Assembly: GCA_964448285.1 (NCBI GenBank)
Contig: CAYUWG010000085.1
Span: 1 to 13,105 of the forward strand
Source: CAYUWG01 sp964448285
GTDB lineage: Bacteria; Bacteroidota; Ignavibacteria; SZUA-365
DNA: 13,105 nt
Reading direction: 5' to 3'
Notes under the pieces: model-generated
What the model saw: only the letters and a program-made list of their open reading frames with translations
Told to the model about the DNA's origin: nothing
The model's database searches: none
Shown here: positions 1-8,409 of the stretch, one piece after another
Numbering within the stretch: the first letter of the stretch is position 1
Layout: every line of letters begins with the position of its first letter
Made by a program: the position numbers and the translations under genes

Positions 1-295
1 CCTCGCCGACAACTGCGTCGTTGCCTAACGAGTCGCGATGGTGCACCGACCCGCTATAGACGAATGTCACCGGTGAGAAACCGCGATGCGGGTGAATCCC
101 CACGCCGACGTCCTGCTGTCGCTGACCGCCGGGAAGCACGTCCTTCCAATGATGGATCAGCAGAAACGGGTCGATCGAATCGACTTCGCGCGCCGGCAAT
201 GGCTGATCGATCAGGTTGCCACCCATGTTGACGCGCTCTGCCGGAATGATTGCCCGTACGGTTCGTTGTTGTATGCTCACTGTCGTTCCTTTCAT
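1..295 (-). CDS. Pirin family protein, N-terminal part (runs off left edge)
   Basis: The minus-strand frame from an ATG at 295 stays open to the window edge, giving the first 98 residues. It shows the hallmark pirin N-terminal cupin features: the stretch DPFLLIHHWKD, then the metal-binding motif IHPHRGF, then the segment VTFVYSGSVHHRDSLGN. In characterised pirins the H-x-H pair of the PHRG motif supplies two of the iron ligands. The remaining His and Glu ligands would lie beyond the edge. Pirins are non-haem-iron cupins; some act as quercetin 2,3-dioxygenases and others as redox-sensing regulators, so the substrate is unknown here. The gene follows the TonB-dependent receptor on the same strand with a 58-bp gap and no visible terminator, so co-transcription is possible. 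No clear Shine-Dalgarno precedes the start. Family assignment is strong; cellular role is not determined. Confidence 0.9.
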   Translation of the reverse strand, partial: MKGTTVSIQQRTVRAIIPAERVNMGGNLIDQPLPAREVDSIDPFLLIHHWKDVLPGGQRQQDVGVGIHPHRGFSPVTFVYSGSVHHRDSLGNDAVVGE

Positions 296-353
296 ATTCA
301 TCGAGAGTGTTGTTCACGATTATCCCCTGCAGTATGCCTGTTCATGAGCGGTT

Positions 354-2642
354 TCAAAATTCCGCACTCACGCCGATCGTCGGGAGAATGCCGATAGCCC
401 CACTGTTCGATTCGACTTCATTGTTTCTGTAATCCCACCGATAACCTTGGATGTTCTTTCGATTGTAAACGTTCTGAATATCGATATACGTTATCAGTGA
501 CCATCCGCTGAATTCCCATCGTTTATCTGCACGAATATCGAGTGCATGAAAGAAGGGAAGACGCTCGCTGTTATATCGGGTGAAGTCCGGTTGTCCGTCC
601 GCGCGAAATGGTGTATAAGGCAAACCTGTCCCAAAACGGAGTTTCAGACTCAAGTCCCAGTCTTCAGAAGGTTTGTATCCGCCGCTGAGATTGAGAATGA
701 TGCGTTGATCGAATGTGCCGTTTCGTTCAATGCCATCCAGAGCGGTGAATTCCGTTTGCGCATAGGTGAAACTGAATATTCCATAGCAAGGGATATCGGA
801 GAGCTTCTTTTGAACGAGTACCTCTATGCCGCGTGAAAGACCTTCTCCTTCGCTTATGAGCGGATCGAACCCGAATGATGCGAAACCCTCTTCGCCTCCG
901 CCAAAGCCAGCGCCGGTGTTGGCCATGACGAGATAAGGCCGCTCGACGTTTGCCGGGTAGTCATGATACGACTTCCAGAATGCTTCAAGCCGAAGTCTTG
1001 TATCCGGACGTACGAGGAATTCTACGCCGGAAATGATTTGATCGACAGCGATGTTGTTCAATCGTTTGTTGATGGGATTCGATACGAGCCAGATAGTCGA
1101 TGGCGCCTGATGATATTGCCCTCCGCTGAGCGTCAGCGACAGCACGGGCGAGAGATAGTAAGTGGCCGTTGCGCGAGGGCTGATTGTCATACTGTTTTCG
1201 ATCATGTTGAAATAGTCTATGCGTGCACCACCTAAAAGCGAGAGAGAGCCAAAGCGCATAGCAGCCTGAGCATATGCGGACGCTTTGAACGCCGTAGTTT
1301 CCCAAGCAGAGGCCGGGATTGGCGACTGCGGGAAATATGGATTGACGCTTCCACCAAGCGAGCCTTCTATGCGAAGCATCTTCCCGCTAACGCCGGCGCT
1401 CAATTCCATCCCGCGGGTTGGTACGAATACTCCATCGACATGCAGGATCGTTTCACCTTCGCGTGAAGAGCTTTCAAAGATCGGATTGAGCAGAGAGTCC
1501 GACTGGAGGAAGTCATACGCGACATACGTGCGACCGAGCGTTACCGTCAGGAATCCCTTTGGCAGAAGGTGTCGCCAGGAAAATGCGGACACGTACTGAT
1601 TCTGCGAATTCCCAAGAATGCGTGAATTACTATAGCGCTTGTCTTCCGTGTCGTTGAAGAAACGGACGTTATCCAATGCGCCGATCGTAAAGAAGTTGAG
1701 TTCGTTCTGTGTGTCCAACTGCATCACTGCCTTTCCGAAGAAATCCCAGTATTCGGGGACGAAGCCGAATCCCGCTGCTTTGAAAATAAAATCGAGATAA
1801 CTTCGGCGAGCCGAAAAGAGAAATGTACCGCGTTCTGAAAACGGACCCTTAGCGTTCAAGCCGAACTGTGTCGCCGATATCGTTGCTTTTCCGCCAATGC
1901 GGTCTGTGCGTCCATCCATAAGCTGAATGTTCATCACTGATGAAAGCTTGTCGCCGTATTTCGCTCCGAAGCCACCGGTTGAGAATGTCACATCACGCAC
2001 GAAGTCAAGATCGATGTAACTCAATGGACCACCGGTTGCGCCCTGGGTTCCGAAGTGATTGATGTTTGGGATTTCAAGCCCATCGACGATATAGAGATTT
2101 TCGGAAGGCGCACCGCCACGAACGATAAGGTCGTTTCTTCCCGCGCTGACCTGAACGACACCGGGCAATACGGAGATTGCGCGAATAACATCTTCCTGTC
2201 CACCGGGAGACCGACGGATTTCTTCATAGGAGAGCGATTGAGCACTGACCGGTAAGTCTGTAGAAGAACGGAAATACTCCGCTTGAATGTCAACTCCCTC
2301 GATATCGATGACCGTTGGTTCCAATTGCGCCATCACTTCGGTCATTCGTCCCGCCGCGACTACGACATCGGTAACGACCTGCGTTGTATAACCGATCGAA
2401 GAAATCCGTAATCGATACGTACCGACGTCCAGACCGTTGATAATGAACTCGCCGTTGATGTTTGTCGCAGCACCGATCGTTGTGCCAACGACGAGTACGT
2501 TCGCACCGATGAGTGGCTCGCGTGTCGAAGCGTCAACGACTTTCCCACGTATGGAGCGACCGTCAATACTTTCGCTAAGTACCGATTTATTGAAGCACAA
2601 GAGCGTTAAAATGACAATGAGTATGCGATTGGATATTCTCAT
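354..2642 (-). CDS. TonB-dependent outer-membrane receptor with carboxypeptidase-regulatory-like N-terminal domain
   Basis: The 762-residue protein starts with a signal peptide (about residues 1-23, MRISNRILIVILTLLCFNKS). A carboxypeptidase-D regulatory-like beta-sandwich follows (about 30-112: IRGKVVDASTREPLIGANV, then a GEFIINGLDVGTYRLRISSI stretch). Next comes a TonB plug domain (about 130-240, with VIRAISVLPGVVQ, LIVRGGAPSENLYIVDG and the FGAKYGDKLSSVMNI segment). The rest is aromatic-rich beta-barrel strands ending in Phe, as outer-membrane barrels do. Such receptors import a bulky ligand through TonB-ExbBD energy. No SusD-like lipoprotein or substrate enzyme is next to it, so the ligand cannot be inferred. 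It is preceded by a terminator belonging to the upstream gene and by a 154-bp gap, so it probably has its own promoter, which I could not identify. The start is chosen because it gives a complete signal peptide; there is no strong Shine-Dalgarno. Confidence 0.93.
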   Translation of the reverse strand: MRISNRILIVILTLLCFNKSVLSESIDGRSIRGKVVDASTREPLIGANVLVVGTTIGAATNINGEFIINGLDVGTYRLRISSIGYTTQVVTDVVVAAGRMTEVMAQLEPTVIDIEGVDIQAEYFRSSTDLPVSAQSLSYEEIRRSPGGQEDVIRAISVLPGVVQVSAGRNDLIVRGGAPSENLYIVDGLEIPNINHFGTQGATGGPLSYIDLDFVRDVTFSTGGFGAKYGDKLSSVMNIQLMDGRTDRIGGKATISATQFGLNAKGPFSERGTFLFSARRSYLDFIFKAAGFGFVPEYWDFFGKAVMQLDTQNELNFFTIGALDNVRFFNDTEDKRYSNSRILGNSQNQYVSAFSWRHLLPKGFLTVTLGRTYVAYDFLQSDSLLNPIFESSSREGETILHVDGVFVPTRGMELSAGVSGKMLRIEGSLGGSVNPYFPQSPIPASAWETTAFKASAYAQAAMRFGSLSLLGGARIDYFNMIENSMTISPRATATYYLSPVLSLTLSGGQYHQAPSTIWLVSNPINKRLNNIAVDQIISGVEFLVRPDTRLRLEAFWKSYHDYPANVERPYLVMANTGAGFGGGEEGFASFGFDPLISEGEGLSRGIEVLVQKKLSDIPCYGIFSFTYAQTEFTALDGIERNGTFDQRIILNLSGGYKPSEDWDLSLKLRFGTGLPYTPFRADGQPDFTRYNSERLPFFHALDIRADKRWEFSGWSLITYIDIQNVYNRKNIQGYRWDYRNNEVESNSGAIGILPTIGVSAEF

Positions 2643-2748
2643 TACTTATTATGGTTATGGGGAGTGAGTGTTATCCCCACCGATTGTTCAAGGGATGACG
2701 TTGCATAACCAAAAGCCCTCCGACGAGAGTTCCACATTCGTAATAACG

Positions 2749-2772
2749 ACAAAACGCGCATGAGCGCGTTCT
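2749..2772 (-). terminator. Probable intrinsic terminator after ugd
   Basis: On the minus strand AACGCGC, a 4-nt loop TCAT, and GCGCGTT form a perfect 7-bp stem, extendable by a G-U and an A-U pair. It is followed directly by a short T-run (TTTTGTCGTT). It begins about 25 bp after the dehydrogenase stop codon, the expected place for a Rho-independent terminator ending the polysaccharide operon. The T-run is short and interrupted, so efficiency is uncertain. Confidence 0.55.
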
Positions 2773-2796
2773 ATCATGAGCGAATAGTCATTGCAT

Positions 2797-4140
2797 CTAT
2801 CTACGACCGAGAACGACCGGCCTTCCGATCGAGAAATAATCGAAGCCATACTCGCGCATCTCATCCGGGTCGTAGATGTTGCGCCCATCGAACACGACCG
2901 GTTCCGCGAGCGCTCTCTTCACGGCGTTCCAATCGGGCTTTCGGAATTCGTTCCACTCTGTGATCAACAATAGCGCGTCAGCATTCGGGAGAGCGTCCAT
3001 CGCCGTGTCCGTAAACCGGATGCGATCGCCATAGCGCACTTTCGTGTTTTGCATCCCTTCCGGATCGAAGGCCGCCACCGAAGCGCCGGCGGCGAGCAGC
3101 GCATCGATCACGATGAACGCCGGCGCTTCGCGCACGTCGTCGGTGTTTGGCTTGAAGGACAAACCCCACACGGCAAACGTCTTTCCTCTCACGTCGTCGT
3201 CGTCGAAATAGCCGGTGATCTTCTTCACGAAGCGAAGCGGCTGGTTTGCGTTCACATCTTCGACAGCCTGAACGATCCTCAGCAAATGGTTGGCATCCTT
3301 AGACGATTTCAGAAGAGCCTTGACGTCTTTCGGGAAACACGATCCGCCGTAACCCACGCCGGAGAAGAGAAACTTCTTCCCGATGCGCGAATCGGAGCCG
3401 ATGCCCTTGCGCACGTTATCCACGTTGGCGCCCATCAACTCACAGAGATTGGCCAAGTCGTTCATGAACGAGATGCGCATCGCGAGAAAGCTGTTCGCAG
3501 CGTACTTCGTGATCTCCGCGCTCCGCTCATCCATCACGATGATGGGATTGCCGGAAAGCACGAAGGGTTCGTAGAGATCGACGAGCACTTCGCGCGCGCG
3601 CTCGTTGGAAGTTCCGATCACGACGCGGTCGGGACGAAGGCTGTCTTCGACCGCGAAGCCTTCACGAAGAAATTCGGGATTCGATGCTACGGTGAACTCC
3701 CCATCGTAGTGCTTGCGGATTTCTTCCGTCACGCGTTCAGCCGTTCCAATGGGGACGGTGCTTTTATCGACGATGATCTTGAACGGCAGCGGTGCGTTTC
3801 GCTTGAGGATTTTGCCGATCTCGTCGGAGACATTCAACACGTATTTGAGATCGGCGGAACCGTCTTCATTCGGCGGAGTCGGCAGGCATAAGAAGATGAT
3901 TTCGGAATCGATGACGGCCCGAGCGAGATCGTTCGTGAAGAAGAGGCGCTTCTCCTTGACGTTGCGTTCATACAGGGCATGCAATCCCGGTTCATAGATT
4001 GGAATCTGATTGTTGTTGAGTTTCGCAAGTTTCTCCTGCGCGTTGTCCACGCAGATAACCTTGTTCCCGTTCTCCGCGAAGCACGTTCCCGAGACGAGTC
4101 CCACGTATCCCGTCCCGATGACAGCGATGTTATATGGCAT
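2797..4140 (-). CDS. ugd: UDP-glucose 6-dehydrogenase
   Basis: This enzyme oxidises UDP-glucose to UDP-glucuronate with two NAD+ in the cytoplasm, supplying uronic acid for surface polysaccharides. The 447-residue length is normal for the family. Visible signatures are the Rossmann motif GTGYVG (residues 9-14), LPTPPNEDGS (86-95), the substrate-binding stretch SNPEFLREG (153-161), and TKYAANSFLA (211-220) with the conserved Lys212. GYGGSCFPKD (263-272) carries the nucleophilic Cys268. WGLSFKPNTDDVREAP (325-340) and DGRNIYDP (418-425) follow in the C-terminal UDP-binding domain. UDP-N-acetylsugar dehydrogenases share the fold, but the sequence around the catalytic Cys and the PNTDDVRE region fits the UDP-glucose enzyme. 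It lies 86 bp after the sugar-phosphate transferase on the same strand and is followed by a terminator-like hairpin, so it is probably the last gene of the operon. Confidence 0.95.
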   Translation of the reverse strand: MPYNIAVIGTGYVGLVSGTCFAENGNKVICVDNAQEKLAKLNNNQIPIYEPGLHALYERNVKEKRLFFTNDLARAVIDSEIIFLCLPTPPNEDGSADLKYVLNVSDEIGKILKRNAPLPFKIIVDKSTVPIGTAERVTEEIRKHYDGEFTVASNPEFLREGFAVEDSLRPDRVVIGTSNERAREVLVDLYEPFVLSGNPIIVMDERSAEITKYAANSFLAMRISFMNDLANLCELMGANVDNVRKGIGSDSRIGKKFLFSGVGYGGSCFPKDVKALLKSSKDANHLLRIVQAVEDVNANQPLRFVKKITGYFDDDDVRGKTFAVWGLSFKPNTDDVREAPAFIVIDALLAAGASVAAFDPEGMQNTKVRYGDRIRFTDTAMDALPNADALLLITEWNEFRKPDWNAVKRALAEPVVFDGRNIYDPDEMREYGFDYFSIGRPVVLGRR

Positions 4141-4226
4141 ATATCACAAGATGATGAATGAAACGTGTTGCGCCAATGGTACTCCCGATTGGACGCGTGC
4201 ACGAAAATACACAGTGCGCTGGAAGA

Positions 4227-5402
4227 TTATAGCGCGACCTTCTTCTGGCTTGCAACGGTTCTGTGGACAGGCGTGATGGAAGCGGTTTGCCGAACATCCT
4301 TTTTGCGGACAAACACCGGCGGATGCGCTAGCACGCCTTTCCGGTTCTTGTACAACTCCGTGTATCCGAGCAGATGGAGAAATCCGATCTGGGCGACTGC
4401 GAGAACGCCGAGCATGATCCAACCAACGAGTTCCGGTACGACGGCGAGACTTAGCCCGAATAGGCAATACACGAGATTCACTCCCCAAAGAATATGCACC
4501 GTCCGCTTCGACGAAAGCTGGAACCGGTGCTTGAGCATGTGATGAATGTGGAACGTATCCGCGTTGAAGGGATTGTGACCGGTGATGACCCGGCGGAAAA
4601 AGGAAAGCAGCGTGTCCGAAACGGGGAGGCCGAGAAGCAGAACGGGAATGAACACGTGTATCAAGGTACCCGGGACGGAATCGACCAACAGCCACCCGCC
4701 TACGGCGAGAATGAATCCGAGGAAGAGACTGCCGGTGTCGCCCATGAACACCTTTGCCGGCGGGATGTTGAAGAGAAGGAATCCGAGCATTGCGCCGGCG
4801 ATGATGAGCAGGACATAGCCGAAAAAGTCGTTGCCCCAGTACAGATGCAGAATCGCCATTGAAAGCGAAGAGAGAAACGCCGCGCCACCCGCAAGCCCGT
4901 CCATCCCATCGATCATGTTGATGGCGTTCGTCACGCCGACAAGCCAGAGCAACGAGACGATCGATCCGAGGCTGTTGATGAGGATGCCGGATTCCTGAAT
5001 GTTGAAGACACGCGGAAAAATGTCCGAGCGGATCGCGCCGAGGATGATGAACGTCGCGGCGAAAAATTCGAAGATGAACTTCTTTGCAAAGCTCAATTCC
5101 ATGAAGTCGTCGATGATCCCCAGAACGATGATGACGACCGCAGCTTCCATGATGTAGAGATACATGGTCAGGTGCGAAGAGGACTGCGAACGAAACACTT
5201 CCGAGTCGCCGAAGGACCAGAGGGCGGCTATGCTGATGAGAATCGCCGCGTTGATGCCAAAGCCGCCGGTGAACGGAATCGACCCGACGTGCTGCTTCCG
5301 TCTTGCGTCCGGTATGTCGTGTAATCCGAAACGATGAGCCACTTTGATGGAAAGAGGCATCAGTAAAATTGTTATCGTGAATGCGACTGCTACGAAAATC
5401 AA
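4227..5402 (-). CDS. Undecaprenyl-phosphate N-acetylhexosamine-1-phosphate transferase (MraY/WecA/TagO family)
   Basis: A polytopic membrane protein of 391 residues that would transfer a sugar-1-phosphate (probably GlcNAc-1-P) from a UDP-sugar to undecaprenyl phosphate, starting lipid-linked glycan assembly. Family motifs appear in order: PFTGGFGI (43-50), the DD motif in GIIDDFMELS (95-104), NAINMIDGMDGLAGG (159-173), the cytoplasmic Mg-binding loop VFMGDTGSLFLGF (218-230), and the HIHHML motif (285-290) typical of WecA/TagO rather than MraY. Many hydrophobic helices separate them. The hydrophilic C-terminal tail (about 350-391) is not conserved. The start is a TTG at 5402: a good GGAG lies 6 nt upstream, and starting at the next Met (residue 15) would destroy the first membrane helix. 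It sits 136 bp after the amidotransferase gene and 86 bp before ugd on the same strand. Exact sugar specificity is inferred. Confidence 0.92.
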   Translation of the reverse strand: MIFVAVAFTITILLMPLSIKVAHRFGLHDIPDARRKQHVGSIPFTGGFGINAAILISIAALWSFGDSEVFRSQSSSHLTMYLYIMEAAVVIIVLGIIDDFMELSFAKKFIFEFFAATFIILGAIRSDIFPRVFNIQESGILINSLGSIVSLLWLVGVTNAINMIDGMDGLAGGAAFLSSLSMAILHLYWGNDFFGYVLLIIAGAMLGFLLFNIPPAKVFMGDTGSLFLGFILAVGGWLLVDSVPGTLIHVFIPVLLLGLPVSDTLLSFFRRVITGHNPFNADTFHIHHMLKHRFQLSSKRTVHILWGVNLVYCLFGLSLAVVPELVGWIMLGVLAVAQIGFLHLLGYTELYKNRKGVLAHPPVFVRKKDVRQTASITPVHRTVASQKKVAL

Positions 5403-5408
5403 AGTTCA

Positions 5409-5412
5409 CTCC
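5409..5412 (-). promoter_or_regulatory. Shine-Dalgarno fixing the TTG start of the WecA-like gene
   Basis: Reading the minus strand, GGAG is followed by six bases (TGAACT) and then TTG. This is one of the few well-spaced ribosome-binding sites in the window. It supports a non-ATG start that keeps the first membrane helix intact. Confidence 0.6.
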
Positions 5413-5538
5413 GTTCTACGAAACTGTCCTCAAGGTGACCTGACAGTTCGGTGTTAAAAATGTCCAGAGAAACATTGGAATTCAAGCGTGAGCGAAAAAG
5501 CGATCTTCCCCGGCGACACGTGGGACTGCCTTGCGATT

Positions 5539-7398
5539 TCATGCAGCCCTCGCATGACTGATCTTGAAAGCTGTCTCCATCACGCTATATGCCCATCGTC
5601 TTGCCCACGGCGTTCCCTCGCGCTGAAGCGAAGGGATCCCTCGCCACGCATCGACGGACGAGTTCTGTTCGAGCCACGAATGAACCGGAACCTGAAAGCC
5701 CGTCTTCGCTCGTGTTCGGATATGCTCTGGCAGCGGTCGCGTCGGGCTTGATGCAAGGAGCTGCTTTCGGTGCTTCGACGCATAGCGGAGAAGAGCCGGT
5801 GCGAGCGTACGAAGCAAATCAACATCGACGAGCGGAACGCGCAGTTCGATCGAGTGCGCCATACCCGCCCAGTCCGTGTCGCGCAAGAGCTGGTTGCGCA
5901 TGTAGAGCGAGGCTTCCAATGCGGCAACACGAGCGAACGGCGAACGCGGGTCAGGATAAAGCGCCTTTTGAAGATGCCCGATCAGTTGAAGGCTTTCGAG
6001 TCCGTGCCTTACCAAATCGCGGTCGAGAAATTCGTCTAACTCCCACGGCATGAACAAACCCCGGCGCAGATACCAGGCACCGGGAAACGTCCCGCCGTAT
6101 TTCAGGATACCGGCAGCCTTCGCACTGCGACTCGTCTTTCCATCGAGAATCGTAGAGTATGCAACACGAAAGAGATCGCCGAGAAAAGGAATGCGTGATG
6201 GAACGGAAAAACGGCGCACCCACTGCGGGATATCGTCGAAAGAGTTGTACCCACCGAACAACTCATCGCCGCCAAGACCGGAGAGCGCTACCTTCAATCC
6301 TGCTTCGGCGGCCACAAGGCTGACGAAGTACGTGTTCACGCCATCGATGCTCGGCTGGTCCATTGCATCGAAAATGCGCCCAAGATGGTGATTGAATTCC
6401 TCGATGCCGAGTCTTCGTGTGTGATGCCGCGTTCGATAGTATGCCGCGACTTCCTCCGCGAGAGGCGCTTCGTCATCATGCTTTCCACGATACTCATCGA
6501 ATGCAAGCGTCATCGTCTGAAGGTCTTCGATGCCGGCGTCGCGGATTAAACCGCAGAGTGTACCCGAATCGATTCCCGCTGAAAGAAACGCACCGACGGG
6601 AACGTCGGCAATCATGTGATGAGCGACGGAATCCTTCAGCGCTTCCCGAATGAAATCCATCGCGTGGGATTCGTTCATGGCGAACGCTTGCTCGCTTGCG
6701 CGCGCGAACACTTCTGCAATGTTGAAATAGCGCACCGGTTCTTGCACACCTGACCTGTCGATACGCACCCAGCTTCCGGCAGGGACTGCACGCACGGCAC
6801 TGTAAATCGTGAATGGCTCAGGAACGCTTCCAAGAAGATAGAATCCAACAAGCCCGGCAGGGTCGTGAGCATGCGATACTTTCCCGCCAGCAAGAATGGC
6901 CTTCACCTGAGAAGCTGCGCGGACGTAAACTCCGTCGTCGGAATAGTAGAGCGGTTTGATGCCGTATGGATCACGCGCAAGAAACAACTCGGCGCTGACG
7001 TTATCCCAGAGCGCGAACGCAAACATGCCGCGCAAGTCGTGAACGCATTCGATGCCCTTCCGTGCAAAGAGCTGGAGAATGACTTCCGTGTCGGAGTCCG
7101 ACTGAAGCTGCTGACCTTCATCTTGGAGTCTTCGCCGGAGTTCTTTGTAGTTATAAATCTCGCCGTTGAACGTGATGGTGTAGCGACCATCGGGTGTGGA
7201 CATCGGCTGTGCCGCACGGTCGGAAAGGTCGATGATAGAAAGACGACGATGGCCGAAACCGATTGAGCCTTCCTCTGAAAACCACTCACCGAATCCATCG
7301 GGACCTCGAGCGGACATGTGATCACGCATCGTGCGAAGTTCTTCACGGTCAACTTCTGACGGACCGTTGTATGAGAAGATCGCCGCTATGCCGCACAT
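5539..7398 (-). CDS. asnB: Asparagine synthase (glutamine-hydrolysing)-like amidotransferase
   Basis: This 619-residue protein has the two AsnB domains. The N-terminal class II glutamine amidotransferase begins with the catalytic MCGI (Cys2), then ARGPDGFGEW (30-39), RRLSIIDLS (51-59), FNGEIYNY (77-84) and ARDPYGIKPLYY (141-152). The C-terminal ATP-pyrophosphatase domain has the PP-loop LSAGIDS (272-278), QPSIDGVNTY (348-357) and LSGLGGDELFGGY (372-384). Housekeeping AsnB makes asparagine, but this length and a location upstream of wecA-like and ugd genes are also typical of polysaccharide-cluster paralogues thought to amidate sugar carboxylates. UDP-glucuronate from the nearby Ugd would be a plausible acceptor precursor; that is inference. 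The PP-loop reads S-A-G where many synthetases have S-G-G, a known variant. No Shine-Dalgarno is visible, but the ATG must directly precede Cys2, so the start is certain. Confidence 0.93.
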   Translation of the reverse strand: MCGIAAIFSYNGPSEVDREELRTMRDHMSARGPDGFGEWFSEEGSIGFGHRRLSIIDLSDRAAQPMSTPDGRYTITFNGEIYNYKELRRRLQDEGQQLQSDSDTEVILQLFARKGIECVHDLRGMFAFALWDNVSAELFLARDPYGIKPLYYSDDGVYVRAASQVKAILAGGKVSHAHDPAGLVGFYLLGSVPEPFTIYSAVRAVPAGSWVRIDRSGVQEPVRYFNIAEVFARASEQAFAMNESHAMDFIREALKDSVAHHMIADVPVGAFLSAGIDSGTLCGLIRDAGIEDLQTMTLAFDEYRGKHDDEAPLAEEVAAYYRTRHHTRRLGIEEFNHHLGRIFDAMDQPSIDGVNTYFVSLVAAEAGLKVALSGLGGDELFGGYNSFDDIPQWVRRFSVPSRIPFLGDLFRVAYSTILDGKTSRSAKAAGILKYGGTFPGAWYLRRGLFMPWELDEFLDRDLVRHGLESLQLIGHLQKALYPDPRSPFARVAALEASLYMRNQLLRDTDWAGMAHSIELRVPLVDVDLLRTLAPALLRYASKHRKQLLASSPTRPLPEHIRTRAKTGFQVPVHSWLEQNSSVDAWRGIPSLQREGTPWARRWAYSVMETAFKISHARAA

Positions 7399-7595
7399 AT
7401 CAGTTCAGTGAATGAAAGAAAAGGGGAGCAGGCAGTCAACGGTGGGTAACGCTATCGCTTGCATGGGGGATACTGGAGAATGACGAGCCTGAAAAATGAA
7501 AGAGTATTATCGCCGACTCCCTTTGAGAACGGGATAAACATACGAATCGAATCCAGCACACGCATGGTAAAAATGAGTCGCACTATCCGTGTCGA

Positions 7596-8273
7596 TCAAT
7601 ACAGGTCCGTTCGTATCTGTTGAATGACGTGCTCTAAGCGTGCGACACGATCTTTCAACTCTTTGTTTTCCATTTCGAGTTGCCGGACTTTTTCCTGAAT
7701 CGCCTGAAGCTCTTCACGCACGGAACCAGCCGCCGCGCCGAATACCGCTCCCGTCGCGACTTGCGCTTCCTCCTGATACTCGATGAAGCGGTGACGGTAG
7801 CGATCTTCCTTCTGACCCGGACGACGAGGAATACACTCGACGAACGCTTTCTCTTCCGCCATCATACCGTTGATGGCTGTTTCAACCGATTCGATATCCG
7901 GAAAATTGAATTGCCGTCCGCTGCGCGCTTTGAGTTCACCGGTCGTTTGAGGACCGCGCAAGATCAGAAGACTTATTATCGCAGCCTGCGCAGGCGTAAG
8001 CCCCAAGCCGTTCTGCCCCGCCCGATGGATGTACTTCAACGTGCGGCCGAGTCCGCTTGCATACGCGACAAGTCCCTTCTCACGCAATCCATCGAGCGCT
8101 TCCTCGACGATATCCTCGTCGAACTCCACGACTGGGTCGCGGCTCGTCTTTTGATTGCATGCATTGGTCAAGGCATTGAGTGTCATCGGGTAGTACTCCG
8201 GCGTTGCCTGGCTTTTTTCTATCAGGCATCCGAATACGCGTGCTTCTTCAAATGTGAGTTGTGGAACCGCCAT
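7596..8273 (-). CDS. yceH: YceH family protein (UPF0502 / DUF480)
   Basis: The 225-residue protein matches the YceH family, made of paired winged-helix domains with no defined biochemical activity. Recognisable segments are LTFEEARVFGCLIEKSQATP near the N-terminus, then YYPMTLNALTNACNQKTSRD, LKYIHR, GLTPAQAAIISLLILRGPQT, and RRPGQKEDRY. The last 40 residues (about 185-225) form a strongly predicted coiled coil rich in E, L, K and R. The length is close to the E. coli protein (about 215 residues). An AAGGA-type Shine-Dalgarno lies about 7 nt before the ATG. It is divergent from the nifU-like operon and 197 bp upstream of asnB on the same strand, so it is more likely a separate transcription unit than part of the polysaccharide set. 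Confidence 0.93.
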   Translation of the reverse strand: MAVPQLTFEEARVFGCLIEKSQATPEYYPMTLNALTNACNQKTSRDPVVEFDEDIVEEALDGLREKGLVAYASGLGRTLKYIHRAGQNGLGLTPAQAAIISLLILRGPQTTGELKARSGRQFNFPDIESVETAINGMMAEEKAFVECIPRRPGQKEDRYRHRFIEYQEEAQVATGAVFGAAAGSVREELQAIQEKVRQLEMENKELKDRVARLEHVIQQIRTDLY

Positions 8274-8370
8274 GTTTCATCCTTATTCAGGCGCCTCAAT
8301 ATAGAAATTCACGCGCGCCCAATCACAGCACCAACCGTAAAAGCGAGAGCTCCTGAATCACAGCGCAAAT

Positions 8371-8398
8371 CGTAGGGGCGAGGTCCCCTCGCCCTAAC
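8371..8398. repeat. REP-like palindrome in the divergent yceH/nifU intergenic region
   Basis: GGGCGAGG (8376-8383), a 3-nt loop TCC, and CCTCGCCC (8387-8394) form a perfect 8-bp stem, flanked by CGTAG on the left and TAACAA on the right. It is not followed by a T-run on either strand and lies upstream of both flanking genes, so it does not look like a terminator. The GTAGGGGCGAGGTCCCCTCG core resembles palindromic intergenic repeats I recall from many bacterial genomes. Only one copy is in this window, so repeat status is not proven here. Confidence 0.55.
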
Positions 8399-8409
8399 AA
8401 ATTCAATCA

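Noticed and set aside
54..317. 87-codon minus-strand frame at the left edge
   Set aside because: R/S-rich out-of-frame shadow of the pirin gene, which is the frame carrying the conserved motifs.
2658..2679. Possible 5'-leader hairpin upstream of the TonB-dependent receptor (TGGGG / CCCCA)
   Set aside because: Only a 5-bp stem with a 12-nt loop and no supporting context; likely chance.
3049..3891. 280-codon plus-strand open frame antisense to ugd
   Set aside because: It lies wholly inside a strongly conserved dehydrogenase gene, has no family features, and is explained by codon bias of the opposite strand.
4144..5409. 421-codon open frame on the minus strand overlapping almost all of the WecA-like gene
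   Set aside because: Its product is R/H/S-rich with no recognisable motif. The overlapping frame encodes all the sugar-phosphate transferase motifs and membrane helices, so this is a frame shadow.
5403..5538. Promoter or riboswitch between the amidotransferase and WecA-like genes
   Set aside because: Apart from the Shine-Dalgarno, only scattered AT-rich pieces and a weak CTGTC/GACAG pairing are seen; nothing specific enough to call.
7399..7595. Promoter or terminator between yceH and asnB
   Set aside because: No convincing hairpin with T-run or paired promoter boxes could be identified in these 197 bp.
7680..8375. 231-codon plus-strand open frame antisense to yceH
   Set aside because: No recognisable domain; the minus strand encodes clear YceH motifs.
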